From positions 1 through 5,575 of the forward strand of contig CABUCT010000085.1 in NCBI GenBank assembly GCA_902490145.1: a DNA stretch of 5,575 nt, given 5' to 3'. This stretch comes from an uncultured Oscillospiraceae bacterium. Lineage in GTDB: Bacteria > Bacillota > Clostridia > Oscillospirales > Acutalibacteraceae. The position numbers were made by a program, and so were the translations under genes. Positions within the stretch are counted from its first letter, which is position 1, and every line of letters begins with the position of its first letter. This document shows, one piece after another, positions 5,403-5,575 of the stretch. Under the pieces are notes generated by a model. It ran no database searches. It was not told the DNA's origin and worked only from the letters and a program-made list of their open reading frames with translations.

Positions 5403-5575
5403 ATGAAACACTTTTTCTATCTGCTGTTTCATAGAAAATTTCATGAATTATTTGTAGAGCCAACAAATAACGGATTCATCCAATTCTTTCGTTTTATATT
5501 TGTGGGTGGAACTGCAACGGCTGTTGACATTGCAGTCGGGTGGGTGTTTTATTCATTTATTATATCCGAAAATTT
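5403..5575 (+). CDS. GtrA-like membrane protein, N-terminal part (3'-truncated by window edge)
   Basis: An open frame starts at ATG 5403, after a strong GGAGGA site (5392-5397) 5 nt upstream, and runs off the window after 57 codons. A short basic N-terminus is followed by FIQFFRFIFVGGTATAVD (25-42), with the phenylalanine-rich helix, GG pair and following Asp typical of the start of a GtrA-like domain. GtrA-like proteins are small four-helix membrane proteins thought to move lipid-linked sugars across the membrane for cell-wall or surface polysaccharide glycosylation. The gene begins 40 nt after the phosphatase stop without an obvious terminator. Only the first one to two helices are visible, so a fusion to another domain downstream cannot be excluded. 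Confidence 0.75.
   Translation, partial: MKHFFYLLFHRKFHELFVEPTNNGFIQFFRFIFVGGTATAVDIAVGWVFYSFIISEN

Noticed and set aside
1..5575. CRISPR array, insertion sequence, phage gene, tRNA or rRNA
   Set aside because: No regularly spaced repeats, transposase or integrase motifs, phage proteins or tRNA-like cloverleaf were found. The coding frames account for almost all of the window.

Overview
The window looks like chromosomal DNA from a low-to-moderate GC Gram-positive bacterium, most likely a member of the Clostridia and possibly an Oscillospiraceae/Ruminococcaceae-type gut anaerobe. Three things support this. The order rplU-prp-rpmA-obgE is typical of Firmicutes. Ribosomal protein L27 carries the Firmicutes-type N-terminal extension, with its processing protease encoded just upstream. 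Nearly every gene has a strong GGAGG-type ribosome binding site. The family-level placement is inference. All genes are on the + strand.

Layout. (1) 1-703: the 3' part of azlC, overlapping a complete azlD; together they form a two-subunit branched-chain amino acid exporter. (2) 704-893: a gene-free control region. It holds a weak AT-rich hairpin after azlD, a perfect-consensus housekeeping promoter (TTGACA, 17 nt, TATAAT), and a leader of about 100 nt with a 28-bp perfect palindrome and a possible RBS-sequestering pairing. (3) 894-1818: rplU, prp and rpmA, tightly packed, closed by a strong 13-bp hairpin resembling an intrinsic terminator at 1844-1880. (4) 1913-4508: obgE, mrnC (Mini-ribonuclease III) and a 10-helix EamA/DMT transporter, with gaps of 15 nt and 1 nt. 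(5) 4574-5362: a HAD-IIA (NagD-like) phosphatase, possibly with its own weak promoter. (6) 5403-5575: the start of a GtrA-like membrane protein cut off by the window edge.

The central genes form a large-ribosomal-subunit module. L21 and L27 are 50S proteins, Prp trims L27, ObgE is a GTPase acting late in 50S assembly, and Mini-III matures 23S rRNA. The hairpin after rpmA could let abundant ribosomal proteins and scarce assembly factors share one promoter, with only part of the transcription continuing into obgE.

I see no CRISPR array, insertion sequence, phage gene or tRNA, and no convincing undescribed multi-gene system. The items most worth a second look are non-coding: the 28-bp palindrome in the rplU leader and the hairpin plus 17-bp inverted repeat in front of obgE.
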